Below are positions 28,344 through 39,226 of a stretch of DNA of 64,000 nucleotides, piece after piece. How positions within the stretch are numbered: position 1 is the first letter of the stretch; each line of letters begins with the position of its first letter. A program made the translations under genes and the position numbers. The notes beneath the pieces are model-generated. The model searched no databases. It was not told the DNA's origin and saw nothing but the letters and a program-made list of their open reading frames with translations. This DNA comes from Ferrovibrio sp. (lineage in GTDB: Bacteria > Pseudomonadota > Alphaproteobacteria > Ferrovibrionales > Ferrovibrionaceae), in the NCBI RefSeq assembly GCF_017994015.1, contig NZ_JAGOLP010000001.1:186001-250000 (forward strand), read 5' to 3'.

Positions 28344-28739
28344 TCAGGTGAAACTGATCACCAGCAGCCACAGGCTGGGCACCAGGATGCTGATCCAGGT
28401 GAGCAGGATGCCGATGGCGCGGCCCGGCGAAGTGCCCTGGCTGCGGCTGAGGCCCCAGGCATGCAGCACGCGACCGAGGAACAATCCTGCGCCCAGGCCA
28501 TGCAGAGCCCAGACCGGCACGCCGCGATATTCCAGCAACAGCAGCAGGATCAGCGCCAGCGGCACATATTCGATGAAATTGGCATGGGCGCGGCAGGCCA
28601 GCGCCAGATCGGCATGGCCGCCATCGCCGATGCCCACCTTGTGCTTGCCGCGCAGCCGCACCACAGCAGTGGTCAACGCCAACAGCAGCAGGCCGAGCAA
28701 GGCGGCATAGATCGGTATTATGACAAAATTCTGCGGCAT
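28344..28739 (-). CDS. MAPEG family membrane protein
   Basis: A 131-residue integral membrane protein with four hydrophobic helices. The second helix carries RAHANFIEYVPLALILL, the recognisable MAPEG signature (ANFxEYxP). Family members are glutathione transferase-like or act on lipids. ATG 28739 is chosen because GGGAGG precedes it. First gene of the MAPEG-tetR pair. Confidence 0.88.
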   Translation of the reverse strand: MPQNFVIIPIYAALLGLLLLALTTAVVRLRGKHKVGIGDGGHADLALACRAHANFIEYVPLALILLLLLEYRGVPVWALHGLGAGLFLGRVLHAWGLSRSQGTSPGRAIGILLTWISILVPSLWLLVISFT

Positions 28740-28845
28740 GTGGCCTCCCGATAGGCTTGTAGTGACGCCCACCCACTCAATCACGTAGGCGCGTCACCTG
28801 TATTTTACTCTTTATAAGCGGAAAATTCCTTGCTGGCGGGTCTTT

Positions 28846-28873
28846 TTGAACTAGTTTGTCTGCTCTGTAAATT
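28846..28873 (+). promoter_or_regulatory. Putative sigma70 promoter of the exported protein-chemoreceptor pair
   Basis: TTGAAC (28846-28851) and TAAATT (28868-28873) are separated by 16 bases, 33 bases before the ATG at 28906. The region is AT-rich relative to its surroundings. Confidence 0.45.
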
Positions 28874-28905
28874 AGAAGCAGCCCTTTTTCGGGGTATGGA
28901 TCTTT

Positions 28906-29238
28906 ATGCCTAAACATCATTGGCTGTTTGTTGCCCTGCTTGCAACATTGCCTGCCTTGCTCCTGCCGCTGGCTGCCCTGCCCGGAACGGAAGTTACACC
29001 CGCATCCAACCAGCGCCTGCTGGTGTTCTATCCCCCGCACCACCCGGCCGAGCAGGCTTTCGCCGGGCTGGCCGCTGCCGATGCCCGGCCGATTGCCGCC
29101 GGGCGCGCCGGCGCCTGGCTGGTGGCTGGCGATGCCGCGCTGACCAACAAACTCTATCACAATGGTGCCTGGCTGGTGCTGGACGCACGCGCTTGGCTGG
29201 CCGGCTGCCTTGGCCTGACCGGCAATCAGATTTCATAG
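28906..29238 (+). CDS. Small exported hypothetical protein (110 aa)
   Basis: [20 protein letters not shown] is a signal peptide or N-terminal anchor, followed by a short periplasmic domain ([18 protein letters not shown] ... [19 protein letters not shown]). No known family. It ends 5 bases before the chemoreceptor start and shares its promoter, which suggests a periplasmic accessory of that receptor (inference). Confidence 0.72.
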   Translation: MPKHHWLFVALLATLPALLLPLAALPGTEVTPASNQRLLVFYPPHHPAEQAFAGLAAADARPIAAGRAGAWLVAGDAALTNKLYHNGAWLVLDARAWLAGCLGLTGNQIS

Positions 29239-29243
29239 GAAAT

Positions 29244-31133
29244 ATGGCGATGTCACAGACTGCCGATAAACTTCAAGGCGTGGATGCGTTGCGCCAGCAG
29301 GCCAGCCGTTTCTTTGCCCTGTGGCTCTGGCTGCATGTGCCGGTGATTGCCCTGATCGGCTGGTTCAACAAAACCGGCCTATGGCTGCCAACGGCTTTTG
29401 CCATAGTGCTGGCGCTGGCCGCCTCGCTTTGCGCAGCACGCGATCCACTGGCGCCGCTGACCCGCTATGTCATGGCCACCGGCTTTGTCGGCATGGTGTC
29501 GCTGCTGGTCAATGGCGCGGCCGGGCCGTGGCAGATTGATGTGCACATGTATTATTTCGCCAGTTTTGCCATCCTGGCGGCCTATTGCGACTGGCGCGTG
29601 GTGCTGCTGGCGGCCGCGCTCACTGCGGTGCATCATCTTGGCCTCAACCTGCTTTTGCCCAGCGCTATCTTCCCTGATGGCGGCAACCTGCTGCGTGTGC
29701 TGCTGCATGCCGCCATCGTGGTGGTGGAATGCGGCGTGCTGATCTGGCTTTGCCTGGTGCTGGAGCAGCTGTTTGCCAAAAGCGCCACCAGCCTTGAGCA
29801 GATGCGTGCCGGCATTGCCGAACGCGAGGCATTGGAACAGCAGGCCGCCGCCGAGCGCGCGCGTTTTGCCACCAGCCAGGCGGAACAGGAACAACGTTTT
29901 GAGGCTGCAATCGGCAGCGTGGTGGCCGCTGCCGCCGAGGGCGACCTGGCGCAGCGTGTGGATGTGGCCAGTCTTGATGGCACCATGCGCCGGGTGGGCG
30001 AAGCGGTGAACCGCCTGCTGGCCCGCACCGACGAAGTGCTCAACGCCGTGACCCACATGACTGCCGCGCTGGCGCATGGCGATCTGCGCCAGCGTATCGA
30101 AGGCCGCTTTGGCGGCCGCTTCGCCACGATGGTGAACGACCTCAATGCCACCAGCGACAAATTGCGCGATTTCGCCCATCGCCTGGCCAACAGCGCCGAG
30201 GCAGTGAAAGCCGCTTCCGCGGAAATCTCCACCGGCAGCCAGGACTTGGCCGGCCGCACCGAAGCCCAGGCGGCGGCGATTGAGGAAACCGCCGCCTCGA
30301 TGCAGAGCCTGCTTGATACCGTGCGGCAGAATGCGCGCAACGCACAATCGGCCGCCGCCTTGGCCGGCGGCGCGCGCGACGGCGCCAATCAGGGCGGCGC
30401 GGTGGTGCAGGATGCGGTGACGGCGGTGCGCGGCATTGAACAGAGCGCACGGAAGATCAGCGAGATTGTTGGCCTGATTGACGAGATTGCCTTCCAGACC
30501 AACCTGCTGGCGCTGAACGCATCGGTGGAAGCGGCCCGCGCCGGTGAAGCCGGCAAGGGCTTTGCCGTAGTGGCGCAGGAAGTGCGCGCCCTGGCGCAGC
30601 GTTCGGCCAATGCCTCAAAAGACATCAAGGGGCTGATCAGCACCTCGAATGCGCAGGTGAAAAGCGGCGCCGAACTGGTGGATCGCACCGGCGGCGCGCT
30701 GGAGGGCATTGTACGGTCGATCGGCCAGGTTTCCGATATCGTGGCCGAGATTGCTGCCGCCAGCGCAGACCAGGCCACCAGCCTGGATCAGGTTGGCGCC
30801 TCGGTCGGCGGCATGGAGGAGATCACCCAGCGCAACGGCGCCTTGGTGGAGGAAACCACCGCCGCCGCGCAGCAGCTCGCCAATCTGGCCGCCGAATTGG
30901 CCAAGCTGGTTGGTTTCTTCAATGTTGGTGACAGCAAGCCGCTGAGCATGGCCAGGATTGCGCCGCCAGCCCAGCCGGCAAAGCCGCCGGCAAGCAGCGT
31001 TCAGCCGGCTCCGGCCAAGCCCAAGCCGGCACCAACACCTGTTGCCGCCAAACCGGCATCGCCCGCACCGGTCAGGCCGATGGCCGCCGCTGCGGTGGCA
31101 GCCAAGCCGGACGATGACTGGCAGGAATTCTGA
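29244..31133 (+). CDS. Methyl-accepting chemotaxis protein with multi-pass membrane sensor
   Basis: A 629-residue chemoreceptor. Instead of a periplasmic ligand pocket the N terminus has about six hydrophobic segments (residues 20-180), including [17 protein letters not shown] and [13 protein letters not shown], found in other proteobacterial receptors of this architecture. A HAMP-like stretch and the conserved signalling hairpin follow ([20 protein letters not shown] is intact). A Pro/Ala/Lys-rich linker ends in the pentapeptide-like tail DWQEF, the usual tether for CheR/CheB. ATG 29244 has AGGA upstream. Confidence 0.93.
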   Translation: MAMSQTADKLQGVDALRQQASRFFALWLWLHVPVIALIGWFNKTGLWLPTAFAIVLALAASLCAARDPLAPLTRYVMATGFVGMVSLLVNGAAGPWQIDVHMYYFASFAILAAYCDWRVVLLAAALTAVHHLGLNLLLPSAIFPDGGNLLRVLLHAAIVVVECGVLIWLCLVLEQLFAKSATSLEQMRAGIAEREALEQQAAAERARFATSQAEQEQRFEAAIGSVVAAAAEGDLAQRVDVASLDGTMRRVGEAVNRLLARTDEVLNAVTHMTAALAHGDLRQRIEGRFGGRFATMVNDLNATSDKLRDFAHRLANSAEAVKAASAEISTGSQDLAGRTEAQAAAIEETAASMQSLLDTVRQNARNAQSAAALAGGARDGANQGGAVVQDAVTAVRGIEQSARKISEIVGLIDEIAFQTNLLALNASVEAARAGEAGKGFAVVAQEVRALAQRSANASKDIKGLISTSNAQVKSGAELVDRTGGALEGIVRSIGQVSDIVAEIAAASADQATSLDQVGASVGGMEEITQRNGALVEETTAAAQQLANLAAELAKLVGFFNVGDSKPLSMARIAPPAQPAKPPASSVQPAPAKPKPAPTPVAAKPASPAPVRPMAAAAVAAKPDDDWQEF

Positions 31134-31154
31134 TCGCAGCGTGCTCTAACGGCG

Positions 31155-31547
31155 TCAGTTCAGCACCTTGTGCAGGGTGATGCGGCGCTCCACGCCGCTA
31201 TGGGTGAGCCAGCCGATGCTGCCGCCTTCATGCAGACCGAGCAAAGCCGTGCCGACCGGCGTGGCGATGCTGATCCGACCGGCGGCGATATCGGCTTCAT
31301 TGGGATAGACCAGGGTGACGGCCTGGGTGTCGCGACTGTGGCTGTAGCCGAACAGCACGCGGCTATGCATCGCCACCACGCGCGGATCGAGGCCGCCTTG
31401 CGGGCGCAATTCGGCGCGCGACAATTCGCTCATCAGCATCTCGGCCACATCAGGGCGGCGGCTGCGCCAGGTTTCGGCGATGGCCATTAGGCGGTCGTAA
31501 TCGGCATTGCCAACAGTGATCGGCGGCAGCGGTTGCAGGAAAGACAT
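31155..31547 (-). CDS. Rnk/GreA-type nucleoside diphosphate kinase regulator
   Basis: A 130-residue protein. The N-terminal part (NADYDRLMAIAETWRSRRPD) and the C-terminal GreA/GreB-type FKBP-like domain (VTLVYPNEADIAAGRISIAT, PVGTALLGL) fit the Rnk family, which binds RNA polymerase without the long Gre coiled coil. ATG 31547 is chosen (GGAG upstream). It lies about 205 bases downstream of nadD on the same strand. Confidence 0.85.
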   Translation of the reverse strand: MSFLQPLPPITVGNADYDRLMAIAETWRSRRPDVAEMLMSELSRAELRPQGGLDPRVVAMHSRVLFGYSHSRDTQAVTLVYPNEADIAAGRISIATPVGTALLGLHEGGSIGWLTHSGVERRITLHKVLN

Positions 31548-31752
31548 AGGAAAACTCCATAAGCAAAAAACGCGCGTCTGTATCTCAACAGACGACGGCG
31601 TTGGGAAAATGACCGATTGGGTTATCGAGCCCCGGCGGGGGCGGCTTGTATCAAGCGCGCACGGCCGGGGCGGCAGCGCCTGCATGCAGGCGGCCAGCGC
31701 GGCAGATATGAGAAAGGCTGCGCATCCGGGTCATCCTGTATTATATGGGCAT

Positions 31753-32367
31753 TCAGGCGCTGGCTTGCAAGCCTGCTGTTTTCCGCTGCTGGCGCAAAGC
31801 CGTGGCGCTGAGCGGATTCAGCCGCGTCTTGAGCAGCATGAAGGCCGGTGCCTTATGCCCGGCCAGGGCGCCAGCCTGGCCCAGCCGCAGCCGATGCGGC
31901 GCCAGCGCGCGCGCCACCAGGCTTTGCGCCGCCGGCAGGCCAAAGCCAGGGCGATCCAGCACCGCAATCGGCATCAGCGCGGCAATGCGGCGCCAATCCT
32001 GCCAATGCCGCATCTGCGCCAGGTTATCGGCGCCCATCAGCCACACAAAACGCATGGCCGGATAATGCCGGCGCAGCAAGGCCAGGCTATCGGCTGTGTA
32101 ATAGCTGCCGAAACTTTGCTCGATGGCGCAGGGCTTGATACGCGGATGCGCCGCCACCTGCCGCGCCCCGGCCAGCCGTTGCGCCAGCGGCGCCATGCCG
32201 GCACGGCTTTTCAGCGGATTCTGCGGGCTGACCAACCACCAGACCTGATCCAGCTTTAGCCTTTGCATCGCCGCCAGGCTGATTTCACGATGCGCGGCAT
32301 GGGCCGGGTTGAACGAGCCGCCAAGCAGGCCGACGCGCAGCCGCAGCCGCGCGCCCAGGGGCGGCAA
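31753..32367 (-). CDS. nadD: Nicotinate-nucleotide adenylyltransferase
   Basis: Adenylates nicotinate mononucleotide in NAD synthesis. The protein has 204 residues, with the nucleotidyltransferase entry LLGGSFNPAHAAHREISL, then WWLVSPQNPLK and the substrate loop FVWLMGADNLAQM. The C-terminal ISxTxLR motif is changed to LSATALRQQRK. No ATG is available near the N terminus: TTG at 32367 is the most likely start, 14 bases past the proA stop. Last gene of the proB-proA group. Confidence 0.9.
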   Translation of the reverse strand: MPPLGARLRLRVGLLGGSFNPAHAAHREISLAAMQRLKLDQVWWLVSPQNPLKSRAGMAPLAQRLAGARQVAAHPRIKPCAIEQSFGSYYTADSLALLRRHYPAMRFVWLMGADNLAQMRHWQDWRRIAALMPIAVLDRPGFGLPAAQSLVARALAPHRLRLGQAGALAGHKAPAFMLLKTRLNPLSATALRQQRKTAGLQASA

Positions 32368-32381
32368 AAGCGGCGTGTTGT

Positions 32382-33662
32382 TCAGGGCCGCACCTGGCCG
32401 TTGCCAAAGACCAGGTATTTGAAAGTGGTGAGCTGCTCAACGCCCACAGGGCCGCGCGCATGCATCTTGCCGGTGGCAATGCCGATTTCGGCGCCGAAGC
32501 CGAATTCGCCGCCATCGGCAAATTGTGTTGAGGCATTATGCAGCAGAATGGCGCTGTCGATGCGGCGCATGAATTCGGCGGCATGATCGGCCGCTTCGGT
32601 GATGATGCTCTCGGTATGATGCGAGCCATAGCGCTCGATATGCCGGATCGCAGCATCCAGATCCGGCACCAGCTTCACGGCGATGATGGCATCCAGATAT
32701 TCGGTTGCCCAATCGGCTTCGCTGGCCGGCTTGACGCGGGCATCCACCGCCTGGGTGGCGGCATCACCGCGCACTTCGCAGCCATGCTCCAGCAGCATGG
32801 TCACCAGCGGCGCCAGATGCGTTGCCGCCGCCGCCTGTTCCACCAGCAAAGTCTCGGCCGCACCACATACACCGGTGCGGCGCAGCTTGGCATTGAGCAG
32901 GATGTTTTTCGCCATCGCCAGATCAGCGCTGGCCTCAACATAGAGATGGCAATTGCCTTCCAGATGGGCAAACACCGGCACGCGGCTTTCCGCCTGCACC
33001 CGCGCCACCAGGCTCTTGCCGCCGCGCGGCACAATCACATCCAGATATTGCGGCGCCGCCAGCATGGCGCCAACCAGCGCGCGGTCGGTGCTGGGCATCA
33101 GCTGGATCGCGGCTTCGGGCAGGCCGGCGGCGCGCAGGCCCTGCACCAGCGCGGCATGGATGGCACGGCTGGAACGGAAACCTTCCGAACCGCCGCGCAG
33201 GATGCAGGCATTGCCGGCCTTGAGGCACAGGCCGCCGGCATCGGCGGTCACATTCGGCCGGCTTTCAAAAATCACCCCGATCACACCGAGCGGCGTGCGC
33301 ACGCGCTTGAAATGCAGGCCATTGGGCCGCGTCCATTCCGCCATCACGGCGCCGACCGGATCGGGCAGGGCGGCAATATCCTCAAGCCCCACGGCGATGG
33401 CTTCGACCCGCTTGGGGTTCAGTTCCAGGCGATCAAGCAGGGCAGCGCTGAGCTGCTTGGCGCGGGCAGCGGCCATATCCTCGGCATTGGCAGCCAGGAT
33501 CGCGGCGCTGGCGGCGCGGATCGCTTCGGCGGCAGCCAGCAGGGCACGGTTCTTCGCTGCCGTATCGGCCACTGCCAGTTCGGCGGCAGCGGCGCGGGCC
33601 GCCTGGCCCAGCTGATCCATGATCGCCTGAGCTGAAAGATCGGTTTGCATCGGCGCGTTCAT
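32382..33662 (-). CDS. proA: Gamma-glutamyl phosphate reductase
   Basis: Reduces glutamate-5-phosphate to the semialdehyde in proline synthesis, using NADPH. It has 426 residues, normal length. Visible features are the [20 protein letters not shown] entry to the dinucleotide domain, ILRGGSEG, and the catalytic cysteine in [16 protein letters not shown] 33662 is preceded by AAGGAGG. It follows proB by 10 bases. Confidence 0.97.
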   Translation of the reverse strand: MNAPMQTDLSAQAIMDQLGQAARAAAAELAVADTAAKNRALLAAAEAIRAASAAILAANAEDMAAARAKQLSAALLDRLELNPKRVEAIAVGLEDIAALPDPVGAVMAEWTRPNGLHFKRVRTPLGVIGVIFESRPNVTADAGGLCLKAGNACILRGGSEGFRSSRAIHAALVQGLRAAGLPEAAIQLMPSTDRALVGAMLAAPQYLDVIVPRGGKSLVARVQAESRVPVFAHLEGNCHLYVEASADLAMAKNILLNAKLRRTGVCGAAETLLVEQAAAATHLAPLVTMLLEHGCEVRGDAATQAVDARVKPASEADWATEYLDAIIAVKLVPDLDAAIRHIERYGSHHTESIITEAADHAAEFMRRIDSAILLHNASTQFADGGEFGFGAEIGIATGKMHARGPVGVEQLTTFKYLVFGNGQVRP

Positions 33663-33672
33663 GCTCGCCTCC

Positions 33673-35876
<2,204 letters not shown>

Positions 35877-35911
35877 TCAAATCGCTTCAATTTCGGGAAG
35901 GCGCGTTTCGA

Positions 35912-36184
35912 TCACGCCTCCGCCGGGGCACCCTGGGGGAGTACCGAAACGTAGTCACGGCCCTTCTTGCCGTCATGGAACTTCACCTGGCCATCGGCCA
36001 GGGCAAAAATGGTGTGGTCCTTGCCAAGGCCAACATTCTTGCCCGGATGCACCTTGGTGCCGCGCTGGCGCAGGATGATGTTGCCGGCGAGCACAGCCTG
36101 GCCGCCAAACTTCTTGACGCCGAGACGCTTGCTCTGCGAGTCGCGACCGTTGCGGGAGGAACCGCCAGCTTTTTTGTGAGCCAT
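35912..36184 (-). CDS. rpmA: Ribosomal protein bL27
   Basis: A 90-residue large-subunit protein with the N terminus [20 protein letters not shown] that reaches the peptidyl-transferase centre, and [19 protein letters not shown]. No N-terminal propeptide. Downstream of rplU by 26 bases, as in most bacteria. Confidence 0.98.
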   Translation of the reverse strand: MAHKKAGGSSRNGRDSQSKRLGVKKFGGQAVLAGNIILRQRGTKVHPGKNVGLGKDHTIFALADGQVKFHDGKKGRDYVSVLPQGAPAEA

Positions 36185-36210
36185 AGTCTTCTCCTAAATC
36201 CTGAACCGCG

Positions 36211-36522
36211 TTAGGCCGCGATGTTGGTGATCTTGACCGACAGGTAATCCTGGCGGTGGCCATTCTTGCGGCGCGAATTCTGCCGGCGGCGCTTCTTGAA
36301 GATGATCAGCTTCTCGCCACGGGTGCGGCCGATCACCTCGGCGGTGACCTTGGCGCCTTCCACCAGCGGCTTGCCGATCTTGGTGGCGCCATCGCCGCCC
36401 ACGGCCAGCACCTGGTCGAATTCGATGGTGGCACCGGCCTCACCGGCGACCAGCTCGACTTCGAGCACGTCGCCCGCCGCCACCTTATACTGTTTCCCGC
36501 CGGTCTTGATCACTGCGAACAT
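36211..36522 (-). CDS. rplU: Ribosomal protein bL21
   Basis: A 103-residue large-subunit protein: [20 protein letters not shown] at the N terminus, then [19 protein letters not shown], the basic rRNA-binding hairpin, near the end. ATG 36522 is the start; the longer open frame upstream overlaps the promoter region. First gene of the rplU-rpmA unit. Confidence 0.98.
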   Translation of the reverse strand: MFAVIKTGGKQYKVAAGDVLEVELVAGEAGATIEFDQVLAVGGDGATKIGKPLVEGAKVTAEVIGRTRGEKLIIFKKRRRQNSRRKNGHRQDYLSVKITNIAA

Positions 36523-36726
36523 CTTGCCAAATCCATGTGAAAAGGCGACGCGCTGAGCCCAGCCGCCACCTGAAATTCCAAGGTGGCGCACTATAGCCGC
36601 CGCAAACCCCCTGTCAACCCCGGATTCGGCACAGGCACAACTTAGTCTCCAACGCCATTCCGGGGCCGCAAATTGTAACCAAATTTTCGCTAAACCCTTG
36701 TGGTGCAATCTGCTAAGTCGGGCGGC

Positions 36727-37635
36727 ATGACCCCATCCCGTCCCCGCCGCCGGCTGCTGATCATCTACAACCCCACGGCCGGGCGGCGTAAACGGGCGCG
36801 GCTGGAAGCCTATCTCGACCTGCTGGAAGAGGCCGGCTGCGCGGTGGAATACCGCCCGACCAGCAAACGCGGCGATGCCGAAGCCTTTGCCGCCGATGCG
36901 CTGGCCGAACGCTATGACGCCGTGGTTGCGGCGGGCGGCGACGGCACCATTGCCGAAGTGGCAAACGGCCTGCCGATTGAAGGCGCCGCACCCTTAGGCA
37001 TCTTTCCGCTGGGCACCGCCAATGTGCTGGCGGCCGAGATCGGCCTGCCATTGCGGCCGGCCGCTGTGGTGCAGGCCGTGCTGCATGGTCCGGCCCGACC
37101 GATTTACCCCGGCTTTGTGAATGACCGGCTCTTCACCATCATGGCCGGCATCGGCTTTGATGCCCATGTGGTGGCCAGCCTGCCGCCCGGCCTGAAACGC
37201 GCCATGGGCAAGGGCGCCTATGTGCTGCAATCCTTGCGCCGGCTGCTGGATTGGCATGGGCCGCGCTACAGGCTCTGTATTGATGGTGTGTGGCATGAGG
37301 CCGCTTCGGCGGTGATCGCCAAGGGGCATTATTATGGCGGGCGTTTCATCTGCTGCCCCGATGCGCGGCTGGAGGCGGCGGATTTCCAGATTTGCCTGTT
37401 TCGGCTGGGCGGCCGCTGGGGCGTGGCGCGCGCCTTGCTGGCCTTGCCGCTTGGCCTGCTGCACAAATTGCCGGAAATCCAGTTGCTGCGCGGCCGCGAG
37501 GTGGTGATCGAGGCTACCGGGGGGCCGGAACCGGCCCAGGCCGAACCGGTGCAGGCTGATGGCGACATGGCCGGGCAATTGCCGGCGCGGTTATATGTTG
37601 CAACACGGCCGCTATCCCTGATCAGCCCGCGATAG
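36727..37635 (+). CDS. Diacylglycerol/sphingosine kinase family lipid kinase
   Basis: A 302-residue member of the DAGK catalytic (LCB5/YegS) family. It has [19 protein letters not shown], the ATP-binding [13 protein letters not shown] and [14 protein letters not shown]. It should phosphorylate a lipid alcohol at the membrane; the substrate is unknown. ATG 36727 is used instead of a GTG at 36700. It is divergent from rplU. Confidence 0.9.
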   Translation: MTPSRPRRRLLIIYNPTAGRRKRARLEAYLDLLEEAGCAVEYRPTSKRGDAEAFAADALAERYDAVVAAGGDGTIAEVANGLPIEGAAPLGIFPLGTANVLAAEIGLPLRPAAVVQAVLHGPARPIYPGFVNDRLFTIMAGIGFDAHVVASLPPGLKRAMGKGAYVLQSLRRLLDWHGPRYRLCIDGVWHEAASAVIAKGHYYGGRFICCPDARLEAADFQICLFRLGGRWGVARALLALPLGLLHKLPEIQLLRGREVVIEATGGPEPAQAEPVQADGDMAGQLPARLYVATRPLSLISPR

Positions 37636-37640
37636 CGGCC

Positions 37641-38069
37641 TCAGCGCGTAAGTGCGACTGGCAGAGGACGATAGCGCGCCCGCGCACCGCGCTCGATGGC
37701 AGCGGCGTGCAGGCGCTCAACACCCAGTTCATGACGCAGCATTTCCAGCCAGCGCAATTCGGTCTGCTCGGCATTGCCATCCACCGCCACAATATCGCAG
37801 GCCAGCGCATAGGCGGTTTCCACCAGATCCTTGGGCAAAGCTTCCTTGACCAGACCAAGCGCGGCGGCGATGCCATCCTCGTCATCCAGCAGGGCGACGC
37901 AATCGCCGGTTGCCACCCGCATTGCATCCTGGCCATACCCACGAAACACCGGCAGGCTGCGCACCGCAAAAGAAATGGTTTCCAGTTCGGAATCCTTGAT
38001 CCGGCCATCGGCCACGGCGGCAATCACCATGGCGTAAATCATTGCGGCTTGGGGCGAAATCGTGGTCAT
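37641..38069 (-). CDS. TerB-like (tellurite resistance TerB family) protein
   Basis: A 142-residue all-helical protein with the TerB pattern of acidic residues (MVIAAVADGRIKDSELETI, then ACDIVAVDGNAEQTELRWLE). These lone TerB domains are often metal-binding or membrane-stress proteins and need not relate to tellurite. ATG 38069 has an AAGGAGAG ribosome site. No ter operon surrounds it. Confidence 0.8.
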   Translation of the reverse strand: MTTISPQAAMIYAMVIAAVADGRIKDSELETISFAVRSLPVFRGYGQDAMRVATGDCVALLDDEDGIAAALGLVKEALPKDLVETAYALACDIVAVDGNAEQTELRWLEMLRHELGVERLHAAAIERGARARYRPLPVALTR

Positions 38070-38209
38070 TGGCTCTCCTTGCGAGGCCGGAACTATGCAA
38101 GCCATGCCGGCTGCGGGCAAGACCCAGGCCGCTACTGCAGCGCCAGACCACCTGCGCTTGCATGCCGGCGTGATGGCCGACACTTTCTTGTTAAACGCCA
38201 AGGATCAGA

Positions 38210-39226
38210 ATGCCTGCCATGGAAAAACCAGCCACCAGCTCTTTCCGGGGCCTTTCGCCGCATCTGTTCGGGCGCGCCGCGCTGGCCGGCCTGGTGCTGT
38301 TTGCCACGATCAGCGCCTTGTTCGCCGCGCTGATCGCTTTTGGCACCAGCGCGCCGCCGCCGCCGCTGGCCAGCATTCTTGAGCCGGCGATTGCCCAGGC
38401 CCGCGCCCAGCAGGGTGCCTTGCCGCCGCTGTTGCAGTTCACCACCCGGGATGGCAGCAAACTGGCCTTTCGCCGCTATGCCGGCCGCGAGGATGCAGCG
38501 CTGATCCTGATCCACGGCTCCACCGGCAGCGCCGAAGGCATGCATGCCATGGCGCAGGTGCTGAACACCGGTGGCGGGCCAACCATCTATGCCCTGGATA
38601 TGCGCGGCCATGGCCAGAGCGGCCGGCTGGGCGATATCGATTTCATCGGCCAGATGGAGCAGGATTTGGCCGACCTGCTGCAAATCCTGCCGCCCCAGGC
38701 CAAACTAGGCCTGATCGGCTTCTCGGCCGGCGGCGGCTTTGCCCTGCGCGTGGCCGGCAGCGAACTGGGCCAGCGTTTTGAGCGCATCCTGTTGCTGGCG
38801 CCAATGCTGCACCCGCAATCGCCAACCTATCGCCAGAATGGTGGCGGCTGGGCCACCGCGCATCTGCCGCGCCTGATCGCCCTGGCCGTGCTGGATAATG
38901 CCGGCCTGCCGTTTTTCCAGCATCTGCCGGTGCTGGCCTTTGCGCGTCAGGACAGCGCCGGCCGGCCCTACACCTATTCCTTCCGGCTCTGGGCCAATTT
39001 CAAGGCGCATGAGGATTATACCGCCGATTACCGGCGCCAGGCCCGTGCTCCGATTGTGCTGATTGGCGAAAAGGACGAATTGTTCAATGCCGCCGCCTAT
39101 GAACCCGAATTGAAAACCATCCGACCAGATGCTCAAGTGCGCATCGTGCCGGGCGTGAACCATATCGGCCTCAGCCTCAGCCCGGCCGGCATTGCCGCTA
39201 TCCAGGCTGAATTGCGGGATTTCTGA
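38210..39226 (+). CDS. Membrane-anchored alpha/beta hydrolase
   Basis: A 338-residue serine hydrolase with an N-terminal membrane anchor (AALAGLVLFATISALFAALI). The oxyanion region ILIHGSTGSAEGM, the nucleophile elbow GLIGFSAGGGFAL, acid residue in LIGEKDELF and the catalytic His in PGVNHIGLS are in place. It resembles monoacylglycerol lipase-like enzymes; the substrate is unknown. Its 3' end overlaps the convergent helicase gene by 29 bases. Confidence 0.87.
   Translation: MPAMEKPATSSFRGLSPHLFGRAALAGLVLFATISALFAALIAFGTSAPPPPLASILEPAIAQARAQQGALPPLLQFTTRDGSKLAFRRYAGREDAALILIHGSTGSAEGMHAMAQVLNTGGGPTIYALDMRGHGQSGRLGDIDFIGQMEQDLADLLQILPPQAKLGLIGFSAGGGFALRVAGSELGQRFERILLLAPMLHPQSPTYRQNGGGWATAHLPRLIALAVLDNAGLPFFQHLPVLAFARQDSAGRPYTYSFRLWANFKAHEDYTADYRRQARAPIVLIGEKDELFNAAAYEPELKTIRPDAQVRIVPGVNHIGLSLSPAGIAAIQAELRDF

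Noticed and set aside
37641..38069. Tellurite resistance operon
   Set aside because: Only a lone TerB-like domain is present; no terZ, terC, terD or terE genes adjoin it.
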